From Streptomyces coelicoflavus (lineage in GTDB: Bacteria; Actinomycetota; Actinomycetes; Streptomycetales; Streptomycetaceae), in assembly GCF_003112555.1 (NCBI RefSeq), contig NZ_BEWB01000003.1:620001-684000 (forward strand): a DNA stretch of 64,000 nucleotides, read 5' to 3'. The notes under the pieces were generated by a model that saw only the letters and a list, made by a program, of their open reading frames with translations, was not told the origin of the DNA and did not search any database. Made by a program: the position numbers and the translations under genes. Below, in pieces: positions 56,348-64,000 of the stretch (position 1 is the stretch's first letter; every line of letters begins with the position of its first letter).

Positions 56348-57552
56348 GCGGGCCGGGCCCCCGCCACGACCTGCCGGTGGTGATCGTCGGCGGGCTGCAC
56401 ACCGACGCGCGCCGGGCGGCCGTGGCGCGGCTGCTGGCCGACGTATCCGGCAGCGTCGTCCTCCACCACGACCTGGCGACGGCCGCCGCGGGCACGGTCG
56501 TGCGGACCGTGCGGGACGCCACGGGCATCCTCGGCGCGGGCGAGGCCCCCCTGGTCAACGACTGCGCGTGCTGCGCCCTGCGCGAGGACCTCGTTCCCGA
56601 GCTGGTCCGGCTCGATCGGGCCGGCGGCACCCCGCTGGCGGTGGTCGAGCTGTGGGACTCCGTCGAACCCAAGGCGATGGCGGAGGTGGTCACGGCCGGC
56701 GGCTTCACCGTCACCGGCGTGATCACCGCCGTCGACCCGGCCCTCGTCCTGCCGTACCTCGGCAACGGCGACGACCTCGCCGAGGGCGGCCTCGCCGCCG
56801 CGGCCACCGATCAGCGCACCGTCGCGGACACCTTCGCGCGGCAGCTGGAGTACGCCTCCGTCCTCGCCCTCGCCGAGTCCCTCCCCGGCTCGCCCGAGGC
56901 CGACGACGAGGACCGCGAGCTGCTCTCCCAGCTCCATCCGACCGCCCGCCGGGTCCCGATCGGCCACGGTGACCCGGCGGGCACCCCGGTCCCGCCCGCA
57001 TCCGCGTCCGCCTCCTCGGAGCTGGCGCGGGCCGCCCTCGCCGGGTTCGACGTGGAGGCCGCGGCCGCCGCGCAGCACCCGGCCTGCGCCCTGCTGCCCG
57101 CCGAGGCCGACGCGCACGGCGTCGCCACCCTGGTCTGGCACCGCCGCCGCCCCTTCCACCCGGAGCGGCTGTACGCGGCGCTCGAGGACCTGACCTGCGC
57201 CGCGGCCCGCAGCCGGGGGCGGTTCTGGCTCGCGGACAAGGGGGACACGCTGCTGCACTGGGACGCCGCGGGCGGTGCCCTGTGCGTGGAGAGCGCGGGG
57301 CCGTGGCTCGCCTCGCTCCCCGACGCGGCCTGGGACCTGGTGCCGCCCGTGCGCCGCGCCGCCGCCGCGCTGGACTGGCACCCCGAGCACGGAGACCGCT
57401 GCCAGCACCTGGTCTTCACGTCCCCCGGCCTCGACCGCGACGGCCTGGAACGGCTGCTGGAGTCCTGCCTGCTGACCGACGCCGAGTACGCCGCGGGACA
57501 GGCCGCCTGGGAACGGCTGCCGCCCGCCTTCGACACCCTCCTGGAGGTCTGA
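56344..57552 (+). CDS. COG0523/CobW-like protein with degenerate Walker A
   Basis: The 402-residue protein belongs to the COG0523 family of metal-handling GTPases and keeps the family's CxCC metal-binding motif ([11 protein letters not shown]), the [15 protein letters not shown] segment and the C-terminal CobW domain ([19 protein letters not shown]...). In the place of the GxxGxGKT phosphate loop, however, it reads [19 protein letters not shown], lacking the GK[ST]. GTG 56344 overlaps the rpmE2 stop (GTGA). Under Zur control it is expected to help distribute zinc; whether it hydrolyses GTP is doubtful from the sequence. Confidence 0.9.
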   Translation: MSGPGPRHDLPVVIVGGLHTDARRAAVARLLADVSGSVVLHHDLATAAAGTVVRTVRDATGILGAGEAPLVNDCACCALREDLVPELVRLDRAGGTPLAVVELWDSVEPKAMAEVVTAGGFTVTGVITAVDPALVLPYLGNGDDLAEGGLAAAATDQRTVADTFARQLEYASVLALAESLPGSPEADDEDRELLSQLHPTARRVPIGHGDPAGTPVPPASASASSELARAALAGFDVEAAAAAQHPACALLPAEADAHGVATLVWHRRRPFHPERLYAALEDLTCAAARSRGRFWLADKGDTLLHWDAAGGALCVESAGPWLASLPDAAWDLVPPVRRAAAALDWHPEHGDRCQHLVFTSPGLDRDGLERLLESCLLTDAEYAAGQAAWERLPPAFDTLLEV

Positions 57553-57556
57553 CCCG

Positions 57557-57796
57557 ATGCCCCGACCCCGCAAGGCCGACCGCACACCCGCCCGGCAGCG
57601 CCCCAACCCGCTGGACCGGGACGGAGTGACGTACGTCGACTACAAGGACACCGAGCTGCTGCGGAAGTTCCTCTCCGACCGCGGCAAGATCCGCAGCCGC
57701 CGCGTCACCCGGGTGACGTCCCAGCAGCAGCGGCAGCTGGCCAGGGCGATCAAGAACGCGCGCGAGATGGCGCTGCTGCCGTACGGCTCCCGCTGA
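57557..57796 (+). CDS. rpsR: Ribosomal protein S18 paralogue (cysteine-free)
   Basis: The 79-residue protein shows the S18 core [50 protein letters not shown] and contains no cysteine, as expected for the zinc-independent paralogue. It lies four bases after the COG0523 gene and ends the Zur-box operon, followed by a 16-bp hairpin. Confidence 0.96.
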   Translation: MPRPRKADRTPARQRPNPLDRDGVTYVDYKDTELLRKFLSDRGKIRSRRVTRVTSQQQRQLARAIKNAREMALLPYGSR

Positions 57797-57821
57797 TCCG
57801 CCCGCCGTACCTCACGCACCA

Positions 57822-57870
57822 GCGACAACACCGGGGCACGCCCGTACCGGTCGGGCCCCGGTGTTGTCGC
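57822..57870. terminator. 16-bp hairpin terminator after rpsR
   Basis: Arms 57822-57837 and 57855-57870 (GCGACAACACCGGGGC and complement) pair perfectly around a 17-base loop, 25 bases after the stop. The rest of the 305-bp gap up to 58101 holds the 28-bp element and a promoter. Confidence 0.8.
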
Positions 57871-57993
57871 ATGTTGTTGCATATTCTTCGAATCCGGGGG
57901 CACATGCGGGAACGACTTCCCGGGGCCCGGCGTCGTAGAGGGCAGGGCTCGGTAAAGCGGTCGTCCAAAGCTGTAACCGCGGGAGCACCGCGC

Positions 57994-58021
57994 GTGCACG
58001 TGCATTTGCTCATGCATCTGC
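57994..58021 (+). promoter_or_regulatory. 28-bp element upstream of DUF397 gene
   Basis: It begins GTGCACGTGCAT and ends TGCATCTGC, and matches 58957-58984 on the opposite strand at 25 of 28 positions. It contains the palindrome TGCACGTGCA (57995-58004). It ends 80 bases before the start of the DUF397 gene. Confidence 0.7.
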
Positions 58022-58101
58022 ACGTGAACAGGGTTATGATCCGGATCAGTTGACCACTGCATCAATGGCCACATCAGCCAGTGCACACCGGGGAGCGACC
58101 T

Positions 58102-58353
58102 GTGAACCACGACGTGTACGACGTGTACAACGGCATGGCCGCCACGCAGTTGCACGACGCGGCCTGGCAGAAGAGCCGGCGCAGCAACTCGCAGGGATCG
58201 TGCGTGGAGTTCGCGCGCCTGCCCGACGGCGCGGTGGCGGTGCGCAACTCCCGCTTCCCCGACGGTCCGGCGCTCGTCTACACGCGCGCCGAGATCGAGG
58301 CCATGCTGCTGGGCATCAAGGACGGCGAGTTCGACCACCTGATCGCGAGCTGA
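58102..58353 (+). CDS. DUF397 small protein
   Basis: This 83-residue protein has the DUF397 pattern AAWQKSRRSNSQGSCVEFARLPDGAVAVRNSRFPDGPALVYTRAEIEAML. GTG 58102 follows GGGGAG by six bases. DUF397 proteins are abundant in Streptomyces and usually pair with an XRE/Scr1-type regulator and an anti-sigma-like ATPase, as in the whiJ group tied to development. Here both partners lie just to the right. Its biochemical action is not established. Confidence 0.93.
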   Translation: MNHDVYDVYNGMAATQLHDAAWQKSRRSNSQGSCVEFARLPDGAVAVRNSRFPDGPALVYTRAEIEAMLLGIKDGEFDHLIAS

Positions 58354-58369
58354 CCGGGCCCGGTGCGGG

Positions 58370-58398
58370 CTAGGGCCTGTCCGGCGGACAGACCCTAG
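58370..58398. terminator. Inverted repeat between convergent genes
   Basis: CTAGGGCCTGTC and GACAGACCCTAG pair with one mismatch around a short loop and overlap the stop codon of the ATPase gene. It probably ends both convergent transcripts. Confidence 0.6.
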
Positions 58399-58880
58399 AG
58401 CCGGAACAGTGCCCAGACCACCTTGCCGTTGAGCGTCCCGGCCAGCGGGTGCCAGCCCCAGCTGTCGCTGAAGGAGTCGACGAGGAACAGGCCCCGGCCC
58501 GACTCCGCCGAGAAGTCGTCCGTCTCACGGGCCACCGGGCTGTCGTGACTGGGGTCGCGCACCGCGCACACCAGCCGCTCGGTCCAGCGCATCAGGTGCA
58601 GCCGTACGGGACCGTGCTGCTCGTCGTGGCGCGGGGTGTCCGCGGGCAGCGCGTGGCGCAGGGCGTTGGTGACGAGTTCCGAGACCACCAGGCAGACGTC
58701 GTCGAAGCGGTCGCCCGTGTCCCAGCCGTCGAGTGTCCTGCGGGTGAATCTCCGGGCCTCGCGCACCGCCTCGTAACGGGGCGGCAGGGCGCAGGAGGCG
58801 GCGTTGGAGACGGCCGCGGGGTCGAGTGGTGGAAGGCCCTGCCGTAACGGCTCGAGCATGGTCGATCCATTCGTCCCCAT
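58395..58880 (-). CDS. Anti-sigma-type ATP-binding protein (HATPase_c_2)
   Basis: The 161-residue protein has the small GHKL ATPase fold of RsbW/SpoIIAB-like regulators: DDVCLVVSELVTNALRHA (N-box), AVRDPSHDSP and the glycine box ESGRGLFLVDSFSDSWGW. ATG 58880 suits the GGGAG eight bases upstream. It is convergent with the DUF397 gene and divergent from the XRE gene. The same 28-bp element stands about 76 bases before it, in the same orientation as before the DUF397 gene, so the two are likely co-regulated. Confidence 0.92.
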   Translation of the reverse strand: MGTNGSTMLEPLRQGLPPLDPAAVSNAASCALPPRYEAVREARRFTRRTLDGWDTGDRFDDVCLVVSELVTNALRHALPADTPRHDEQHGPVRLHLMRWTERLVCAVRDPSHDSPVARETDDFSAESGRGLFLVDSFSDSWGWHPLAGTLNGKVVWALFRL

Positions 58881-59201
58881 GCGAGGCACTCCCGGGAGTT
58901 CGCGGTCGTAGCGATGCGGCGCGGTGGTGCGGGGACCATGGTTTCGGATGCGTACCGCAGATGCAAGGGCAGATGCACGTGCACGTGACCGAAATGGACC
59001 TGCCCGTACCGCTTGTTGGTCAATTTTTCCGCCATCTTCGCCCCTTCTTCATGTCCCTCGACGGCCGGTTCCGGCCCACCGCGTGCATGAGCCTGCACGT
59101 TTCCGTTGACTCAATTCCGTTTCCGTAACCGGACGAGTACTGCTCGGAGTGTTTTAGTGGCAGACTTCGGCCCCTGAACACGGTTGGGGAGGCTGGCGAA
59201 C
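58881..59201. other. 321-bp divergent intergenic region
   Basis: No credible gene is seen between the ATPase gene and the XRE gene. It holds the second 28-bp element (58957-58984) with an extended TGCACGTGCACGTG run (58974-58987), the ATPase ribosome site on the left and GGGGAGG for the XRE gene on the right. Confidence 0.7.
58957..58984 (-). promoter_or_regulatory. 28-bp element upstream of ATPase gene
   Basis: This is the inverted second copy of the element at 57994-58021, with three differences in the middle. It points toward the ATPase gene and contains TGCACGTGCA at 58974-58983. Confidence 0.7.
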
Positions 59202-60062
59202 GTGAGCGCGGGAGAGCCCGGATCGGTGGTGCGGCGCATGCTGCTCGGATCACAACTCAGGCGACTGCGTGAGACGCGGGGGATCACGCGCGAGGCGGCG
59301 GGCTACTCGATCCGCGCCTCCGAATCGAAGATCAGCCGGATGGAGCTGGGCCGGGTGAGCTTCAAGACCAGGGACGTCGAGGACCTGCTGACGCTGTACG
59401 GCATCACGGACGAGCAGGAGCGCAACTCGTTGCTCTCCCTCGCCAAGGAGGCCAACGTCGCGGGCTGGTGGCACAGCTACTCCGACGTGCTGCCCAGCTG
59501 GTTCCCCACCTACGTGGGCCTGGAGGGTGCCGCCTCGCTGATCCGGGTCTACGAGGTGCAGTTCGTGCACGGGCTGCTCCAGACCGAGGAGTACGCTCGC
59601 GCGGTCGTCCGGCGCGGCATGAAGGGCGCCGGCGAGGCGGACGTCGAGCGGCGGGTGGCCCTGCGCCTGGAGCGCCAGAAGCACCTGGTCGCGGAGAACG
59701 CCCCCGAGTTCCACATCGTGCTCGACGAGGCCGCCCTGCGCCGGCCCTACGGCGACCGCGAGGTGATGCGCGGCCAGCTCCAGCACCTGATCGAGATGTC
59801 CGAGCGGCCCAATGTTCGGCTCCAGATCATGCCGTTCGGCTTCGGCGGGCACTCCGGCGAGAGTGGCGCGTTCACGCTCCTCAGCTTCCCCGAGTCCGAC
59901 CTTTCGGACGTCGTCTACCTGGAGCAGCTGACCAGCGCGCTGTATCTGGACAAGCAGGAGGACGTCACCCAGTACGAGACGGCGCTGAAGGAACTCCAGC
60001 AGGACAGTCCGGGCCCGGACGAGAGCCGGGACCTTTTGCGAGGTCTCCTCCAACTCTCCTGA
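59202..60062 (+). CDS. XRE-family regulator with DUF5753 (Scr1) domain
   Basis: The 286-residue protein has an N-terminal helix-turn-helix (LGSQLRRLRETRGITREAAGYSIRASESKISRMELGR, about 14-50) and the C-terminal domain common to Scr1/WhiJ-like regulators (YEVQFVHGLLQTEEYARAVV ... HIVLDEAALRRPYGDREVMRGQLQHL ... IMPFGFGGHSGESGAFTLLSFPE). GTG 59202 is preceded by GGGGAGG at nine bases. Such proteins act with DUF397 partners; both the DUF397 gene and the ATPase gene are adjacent. Confidence 0.94.
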   Translation: MSAGEPGSVVRRMLLGSQLRRLRETRGITREAAGYSIRASESKISRMELGRVSFKTRDVEDLLTLYGITDEQERNSLLSLAKEANVAGWWHSYSDVLPSWFPTYVGLEGAASLIRVYEVQFVHGLLQTEEYARAVVRRGMKGAGEADVERRVALRLERQKHLVAENAPEFHIVLDEAALRRPYGDREVMRGQLQHLIEMSERPNVRLQIMPFGFGGHSGESGAFTLLSFPESDLSDVVYLEQLTSALYLDKQEDVTQYETALKELQQDSPGPDESRDLLRGLLQLS

Positions 60063-60137
60063 AACATAAGTACGATGACGCCCAATCAGGCGGCTCGCTC
60101 GCGGCGGCTGCGGCAGTTGAGGGGATTGAGGGTTCTC

Positions 60138-61598
60138 ATGTCGTCGTACTTCACCGACCTCGCCCAGCAGTACATCGACGGCGAGTGGCGCCCGGGCACC
60201 GGCTCCTGGGACATCATCGACTTCAACCCGTACGACAACGAGAAGCTCGCCTCGATCACGATAGCCACCGTCGACGAGGTCGACGCCGCCTACCGGGCCG
60301 CCGAGCGCGCGCAGAAGCAGTGGGCCGCGACGAACCCGTACGCGCGCCGCGCGGTCTTCGAGAAGGCGCTGCGCCTGGTGGAGGAGCGCGAGGAGGAGAT
60401 CAGCGAGGCGATCGTCGCCGAGCTGGGCGGCACCCGCCTGAAGGCCGCCTTCGAGCTGCACCTCGCCAAGGAGTTCCTGCGGGAGGCGGTCCACCTGGCG
60501 CTGGCGCCCGAGGGCCGGATCATCCCGTCCCCGGTCGACGGCAAGGAGAACCGCGTCTACCGGGTGCCGGTCGGCGTCGTGGGCGTCATCAGCCCCTTCA
60601 ACTTCCCCTTCCTGCTCTCCCTGAAGTCGGTCGCCCCGGCCCTCGCCCTGGGCAACGGCGTCGTCCTCAAGCCGCACCAGAACACGCCGATCGTGGGCGG
60701 CACGCTGGTCGCGAAGCTCCTCGAGGACGCCGGACTGCCGGGCGGCCTGCTCAACGTGGTGGTCACCGACATCGCGGAGATCGGCGACGCCTTCATCGAG
60801 CACCCGGTGCCCAAGGTGATCTCCTTCACCGGCTCCGACAAGGTCGGCCGGCACGTGGCCACCGTCTGCGCCGCGAACTTCAAGCGCTCGGTCCTCGAAC
60901 TGGGCGGCAACAGCGCGCTGGTGGTCCTCGACGACGCCGACGTCGACTACGCGGTCGACGCCGCGGTCTTCAGCCGGTACGTCCACCAGGGCCAGGTCTG
61001 CATGGCCGCCAACCGCGTGCTGGTCGACCGCGCGGTGGCCGACGAGTTCACCGAGAAGTTCGTCGCCAAGGTGAAGTCCCTCAAGGCCGGCGACCCGCGC
61101 GACCCGTCGACGGTCATCGGTCCGGTGATCAACTCCTCGCAGGCCGACGCGCTCTCCGGCGTGGTCGAGCAGGCGCTCGCCGAGGGCGCCACCGCCCTGG
61201 TGCGCGGCTCGGTCACCGACAACCTGGTCGAGCCCTCCGTCCTCACCGGCCTGCCCGCCGACTCCGCGCTGCTCCAGCAGGAGGTCTTCGGCCCGGTCGC
61301 CTTCCTCATCCCCTTCGACGGCGAGGAGGAGGCCGTACGCCTCGTCAACGACACGCCGTACGGGCTGAGCGGCGCCGTGCACACCGGGGACGTCGAGCGC
61401 GGCGTCAACTTCGCCAAGCAGATCGACACCGGCATGTTCCACGTGAACGACGGCACCGTGCACGACGAGCCGATCGTCCCCTTCGGCGGCGAGAAGCACT
61501 CCGGCCTCGGCCGCCTCAACGGCGAGACCATGCTGGACGCGTTCACCACGCAGAAGTGGATCTCGGTGCAGCACGGGCGCAGCGGCTTCCCGTTCTGA
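60138..61598 (+). CDS. NAD(P)-dependent aldehyde dehydrogenase
   Basis: This 486-residue enzyme has the full aldehyde dehydrogenase pattern: ISPFNFPFLLSLKSVAPALALGNGVVLKPH, SFTGSDKVGRHV (nucleotide binding), the general base in LELGGNS (Glu about 254) and the catalytic Cys288 in GQVCMAANR. It resembles the benzaldehyde/vanillin type dehydrogenases. ATG 60138 is chosen because the conserved domain begins just after; the in-frame ATG at 60075 would add 21 arginine-rich residues. It stands alone, 75 bases after the XRE gene. The physiological substrate is unknown. Confidence 0.93.
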   Translation: MSSYFTDLAQQYIDGEWRPGTGSWDIIDFNPYDNEKLASITIATVDEVDAAYRAAERAQKQWAATNPYARRAVFEKALRLVEEREEEISEAIVAELGGTRLKAAFELHLAKEFLREAVHLALAPEGRIIPSPVDGKENRVYRVPVGVVGVISPFNFPFLLSLKSVAPALALGNGVVLKPHQNTPIVGGTLVAKLLEDAGLPGGLLNVVVTDIAEIGDAFIEHPVPKVISFTGSDKVGRHVATVCAANFKRSVLELGGNSALVVLDDADVDYAVDAAVFSRYVHQGQVCMAANRVLVDRAVADEFTEKFVAKVKSLKAGDPRDPSTVIGPVINSSQADALSGVVEQALAEGATALVRGSVTDNLVEPSVLTGLPADSALLQQEVFGPVAFLIPFDGEEEAVRLVNDTPYGLSGAVHTGDVERGVNFAKQIDTGMFHVNDGTVHDEPIVPFGGEKHSGLGRLNGETMLDAFTTQKWISVQHGRSGFPF

Positions 61599-61643
61599 GG
61601 GCCCCGGCGGGCGGAGCCCGGCGCCGGATCTAGTCTGGACCCC

Positions 61644-62285
61644 ATGTCAGCGATCCGTCTCCTCGTGCTCGGTGCCGTCCGCCAGCACGGGCGGGCCCAC
61701 GGCTACCAGGTGCGCAACGACCTGGAGTACTGGGGCGCGCACGAGTGGTCCAACGCCAAGCCCGGCTCGATCTACCACGCGCTGAAGCAGATGGCGAAAC
61801 AGGGACTGCTCCTCGCGCACGAGATCGCGCCGTCCACGGCGGGCGGCCCGCCGCGGGTGGAGTACGAGATCACGGAGCAGGGCACCGAGGAGTACCTCGC
61901 CCTGCTCCGCGACTACCTCACCGCCTACGACCAGCGGCCGGACGTGCTCACGGCGGCGCTCGGCTTCATGGTCGACCTGCCGCGCGAGGAGGCCCTGGCG
62001 CTGCTGGAGGAGCGGGTGCGGAAGATCGAGGAGTGGCGTGCCTCCGTCACCGAGTACTACATGCCGGCCGAGGGGCCCGGCCAGTACGGGCACATCGGCG
62101 AGATCATGAACTACTGGGTCCACTCGGCCGACTCCGGCGCCGAGTGGACCCGTGGCCTGATCGAACGCGTCCGGGGCGGCGCCTACACCTTCGCCGGTGA
62201 GGGCGAGCCGTTCGTCGGCGTGCTCGCCGAGGGCGAGGAGAACCCCTTCGCGGCGGGGCGGCCGCACTACGGGGACGCCCGCTAA
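61644..62285 (+). CDS. PadR-family transcriptional regulator
   Basis: The 213-residue protein begins with the PadR winged helix (AIRLLVLGAVRQHGRAHGYQVRNDLEYWG...SIYHALKQMAKQGLL, VEYEITEQG) and has a longer C-terminal helical part (EERVRKIEEWRASVTEYY). TAGTCT, a -10-like sequence, ends seven bases before the ATG and no ribosome site is visible, so the mRNA may be leaderless. Two matching 16-bp dyads lie between it and the ABC genes, which it probably represses until an effector or drug binds. Confidence 0.93.
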   Translation: MSAIRLLVLGAVRQHGRAHGYQVRNDLEYWGAHEWSNAKPGSIYHALKQMAKQGLLLAHEIAPSTAGGPPRVEYEITEQGTEEYLALLRDYLTAYDQRPDVLTAALGFMVDLPREEALALLEERVRKIEEWRASVTEYYMPAEGPGQYGHIGEIMNYWVHSADSGAEWTRGLIERVRGGAYTFAGEGEPFVGVLAEGEENPFAAGRPHYGDAR

Positions 62286-62298
62286 TCAAGTTTGACTA
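62283..62298. promoter_or_regulatory. PadR-type operator 1, TAATCAAGTTTGACTA
   Basis: This 16-bp near-palindrome begins at the padR stop codon and matches the second copy at 62331-62346 in 13 of 16 positions. The starts of the two copies are 48 bases apart. Confidence 0.65.
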
Positions 62299-62330
62299 AG
62301 GCTGGGTGAGGGCATACCTTCGTGGGCCGG

Positions 62331-62346
62331 TAGTCAAATTTGGCTA
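62331..62346. promoter_or_regulatory. PadR-type operator 2, TAGTCAAATTTGGCTA
   Basis: The second dyad (TAGYCAAA arms) lies 47 bases before the GTG of the ABC ATPase gene, followed by a GAGAGAGCGAA direct repeat and the GGGGGAG ribosome site. Confidence 0.65.
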
Positions 62347-62393
62347 GCTCTCTCTCGACGAGAGAGCGAAGAGAGAGCGAAGGGGGAGTGACA

Positions 62394-63335
62394 GTGGCCG
62401 ACACGGCGATCACCGTCGAAGGCGCACGCAAGAGGTACGGCAGCAAGAACGCGCTGGACGGGCTCGACCTGACCGTCACGCGCGGCACGGTGCACGGCGT
62501 ACTGGGCCCGAACGGAGCCGGCAAGACGACCCTGGTCCGCATCCTGTCCACGCTGCTGCGGCCGGACGCGGGCCGCGTCGAGGTGGCCGGACACGACGTC
62601 GTCGCCGAGGCGTACGCGGTACGGCTGCGCATCGGCCTGCTCGGCCAGCACGCGGCGCTCGACGAGGAGCTGGGCGGCCGGCAGAACCTGGAGATGTTCG
62701 GCCGCCTGCATCACCTGGGCGCCCGGCGGGCACGCGTGCGTGCCGACGAACTGCTCGCCCGCTTCGGCCTCGCCGACACCGGACGCAAACCGGTCACCGC
62801 CTACAGCGGCGGCATGCGGCGCCGCCTCGACCTGGCCGCGTCCCTCATCACCGAACCGGAGGTGCTCTTCCTGGACGAGCCGACCACCGGCCTCGACCCG
62901 CGCGGCCGCGCCGAGGTGTGGGACTCGGTCCGCTCCCTGGTCGGCGCCGGCACGACGGTCCTGCTCACCACCCAGTACCTGGAGGAGGCCGACCAGCTCG
63001 CCGACCGCATCTCGGTCGTCGACGCCGGCCGCGTCGTCGCCGACGGCACGGCGGACGAACTCAAGGCCGCCACCGGCGGCGACCGCGTCGACGTCGTCCT
63101 GCGCGACGCCGGTCACCTGGGCGCCGCGGTGGCCCTGCTGCCGCTCACCGGCGTCCGCGTGGACCCCGACCGCCGGCTGCTCAGCGCCCCGGTCACCGAC
63201 CGGATGGCGGCGCTCTCCGGCGTCGTACGGGCGCTGGAGGAGGCCGGTATCGAGGCCGAGGACGTGGCGCTGCGCCGGCCGACCCTGGACGAGGTGTTCC
63301 TGCACCTCACCGACCGCACGAAGGAGGCCGCGTGA
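62394..63335 (+). CDS. DrrA-type ABC transporter ATP-binding protein
   Basis: The 313-residue ATPase has Walker [10 protein letters not shown], signature [12 protein letters not shown], Walker [14 protein letters not shown] and a C-terminal DrrA-like extension ([13 protein letters not shown] ... [12 protein letters not shown]). This is the daunorubicin-resistance type that pairs with an ABC-2 permease. GTG 62394 follows GGGGGAG. It overlaps the permease gene by GTGA. With the upstream PadR gene and operators it forms an inducible efflux module not obviously linked to the lipopeptide cluster. Confidence 0.94.
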   Translation: MADTAITVEGARKRYGSKNALDGLDLTVTRGTVHGVLGPNGAGKTTLVRILSTLLRPDAGRVEVAGHDVVAEAYAVRLRIGLLGQHAALDEELGGRQNLEMFGRLHHLGARRARVRADELLARFGLADTGRKPVTAYSGGMRRRLDLAASLITEPEVLFLDEPTTGLDPRGRAEVWDSVRSLVGAGTTVLLTTQYLEEADQLADRISVVDAGRVVADGTADELKAATGGDRVDVVLRDAGHLGAAVALLPLTGVRVDPDRRLLSAPVTDRMAALSGVVRALEEAGIEAEDVALRRPTLDEVFLHLTDRTKEAA

Positions 63336-64000
63336 GTACGAGCACCCTCACCCCCACCCCCATGACCCACGCCCTGTCCGACTCCTGGACCATGACCCGC
63401 CGCGAGCTGGCCCGCTGGGGACGGCAGCCGGTGGCGGTCGTCGTCAACCTGGTCTTCCCGGTGATGCTGCTGCTGATGTTCGGCTACCTGGTCGGCGGCG
63501 GCCGTGGCCTGAGCGGCGACTACGTCGACTACCTGGTCCCCGGGATGCTCGCCCTCACCATGGCCTTCGGCCTGGAGGGCACGATGATCGCCGTCACCCG
63601 GGACCTCGACAAGGGCGTCGTCGACCGCTTCCGCTCCCTCCCGATGGCGAACGGCGCGGTCCTGGTCGGCCGCTCCGCCGCCGACATGCTCCAGTCGGTG
63701 CTCGGCCTGACCGTACTGATCGGCGTCGGGTACGCGCTCGGCTGGCGCACCCACGGCGGTCCCGGCGCCTTCCTGGGCGCGGTCGGCCTGCTCCTGCTCT
63801 TCCGCTTCGCCATGCTCTGGATCGGCATCTTCCTGGCCCTGGTGGCCGGGAAGCCGGAGCTGGTGCAGGCGGTGCAGATCCTGGTCTGGCCGGTCGGCTT
63901 CCTCTCCAACGCCTTCGCCGCCCCCGACTCCATGCCCGGCTGGCTGGGCACGGTCGTCGAGTGGAACCCGATGTCCCAGACCGCCACGGCCGTCCGCGAC
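63332..64000 (+). CDS. DrrB-type ABC-2 permease, 3'-truncated by window
   Basis: The first 223 codons are present. The protein shows a cytoplasmic start ([18 protein letters not shown]), then hydrophobic helices ([77 protein letters not shown]), and the ABC-2 signature region ending [26 protein letters not shown], all as in DrrB. GTG 63332 overlaps the stop of the ATPase gene. It should form the membrane half of the exporter. Confidence 0.92.
   Translation, partial: MSTSTLTPTPMTHALSDSWTMTRRELARWGRQPVAVVVNLVFPVMLLLMFGYLVGGGRGLSGDYVDYLVPGMLALTMAFGLEGTMIAVTRDLDKGVVDRFRSLPMANGAVLVGRSAADMLQSVLGLTVLIGVGYALGWRTHGGPGAFLGAVGLLLLFRFAMLWIGIFLALVAGKPELVQAVQILVWPVGFLSNAFAAPDSMPGWLGTVVEWNPMSQTATAVRD

Overview
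High G+C, GTG/TTG starts, ATGA/GTGA gene overlaps, a UUA codon confined to a regulator, and a DUF397/XRE/ATPase trio mark this as a chromosomal segment of a Streptomyces (or very close actinomycete). About 50 kb on the left is the 3' part of a nonribosomal lipopeptide gene cluster. The right 13.5 kb is ordinary chromosome.

NRPS core (3-27155, all +): two synthetase genes with four (the first partial) and three modules, then an MFS exporter, a luciferase-like monooxygenase and a SyrP-type dioxygenase. Codes read by eye give ...-Asp-Gly-Pro-Gly-Gly-X-(N-methyl)Gly, released by a C-terminal thioesterase; the last module carries an embedded N-methyltransferase, so the terminal residue should be sarcosine. 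The first condensation domain looks like the type that accepts a D-residue, so an epimerase probably lies just outside the window.

Export/sensing block (27212-32366): a sensor kinase and LuxR-type response regulator diverge from an FtsX-type ABC transporter across a dyad operator.

Lipid block (32542-39029, +): type II thioesterase, fatty acyl-AMP ligase, two unlike acyl-CoA dehydrogenases and an acyl carrier protein, suggesting an unsaturated N-acyl tail loaded through the carrier protein.

Regulation and tailoring block (39115-49557): two near-identical MbtH proteins, a small secreted peptide with three PGWQ repeats beside a TTA-containing TrmB/LuxR-type regulator, a flavin reductase, a second SyrP-like protein lacking the acidic iron ligand, an Sfp-type phosphopantetheinyl transferase, a SARP regulator, dTDP-glucose synthesis genes and a family 2 glycosyltransferase. 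Six transcription units of the lipid and tailoring blocks share paired NNRTAGG-like heptads repeated every 11 bp, the geometry of SARP sites. A different dyad (CTGTCAG/CTGACAG) precedes both the peptide gene and the SARP gene. A cascade secreted peptide / TTA regulator -> SARP -> biosynthesis is therefore plausible, though inferred.

Chromosomal flank (49672-64000): purU, a family A DNA polymerase, a Clp-N/HTH protein with a leaderless self-operator promoter, a DUF2786 protein, a lipoprotein, a Zur-box cassette of zinc-free ribosomal protein paralogues with a COG0523 protein, a DUF397/ATPase/XRE trio sharing a 28-bp element, an aldehyde dehydrogenase, and a PadR-controlled DrrAB-type exporter cut by the right edge.
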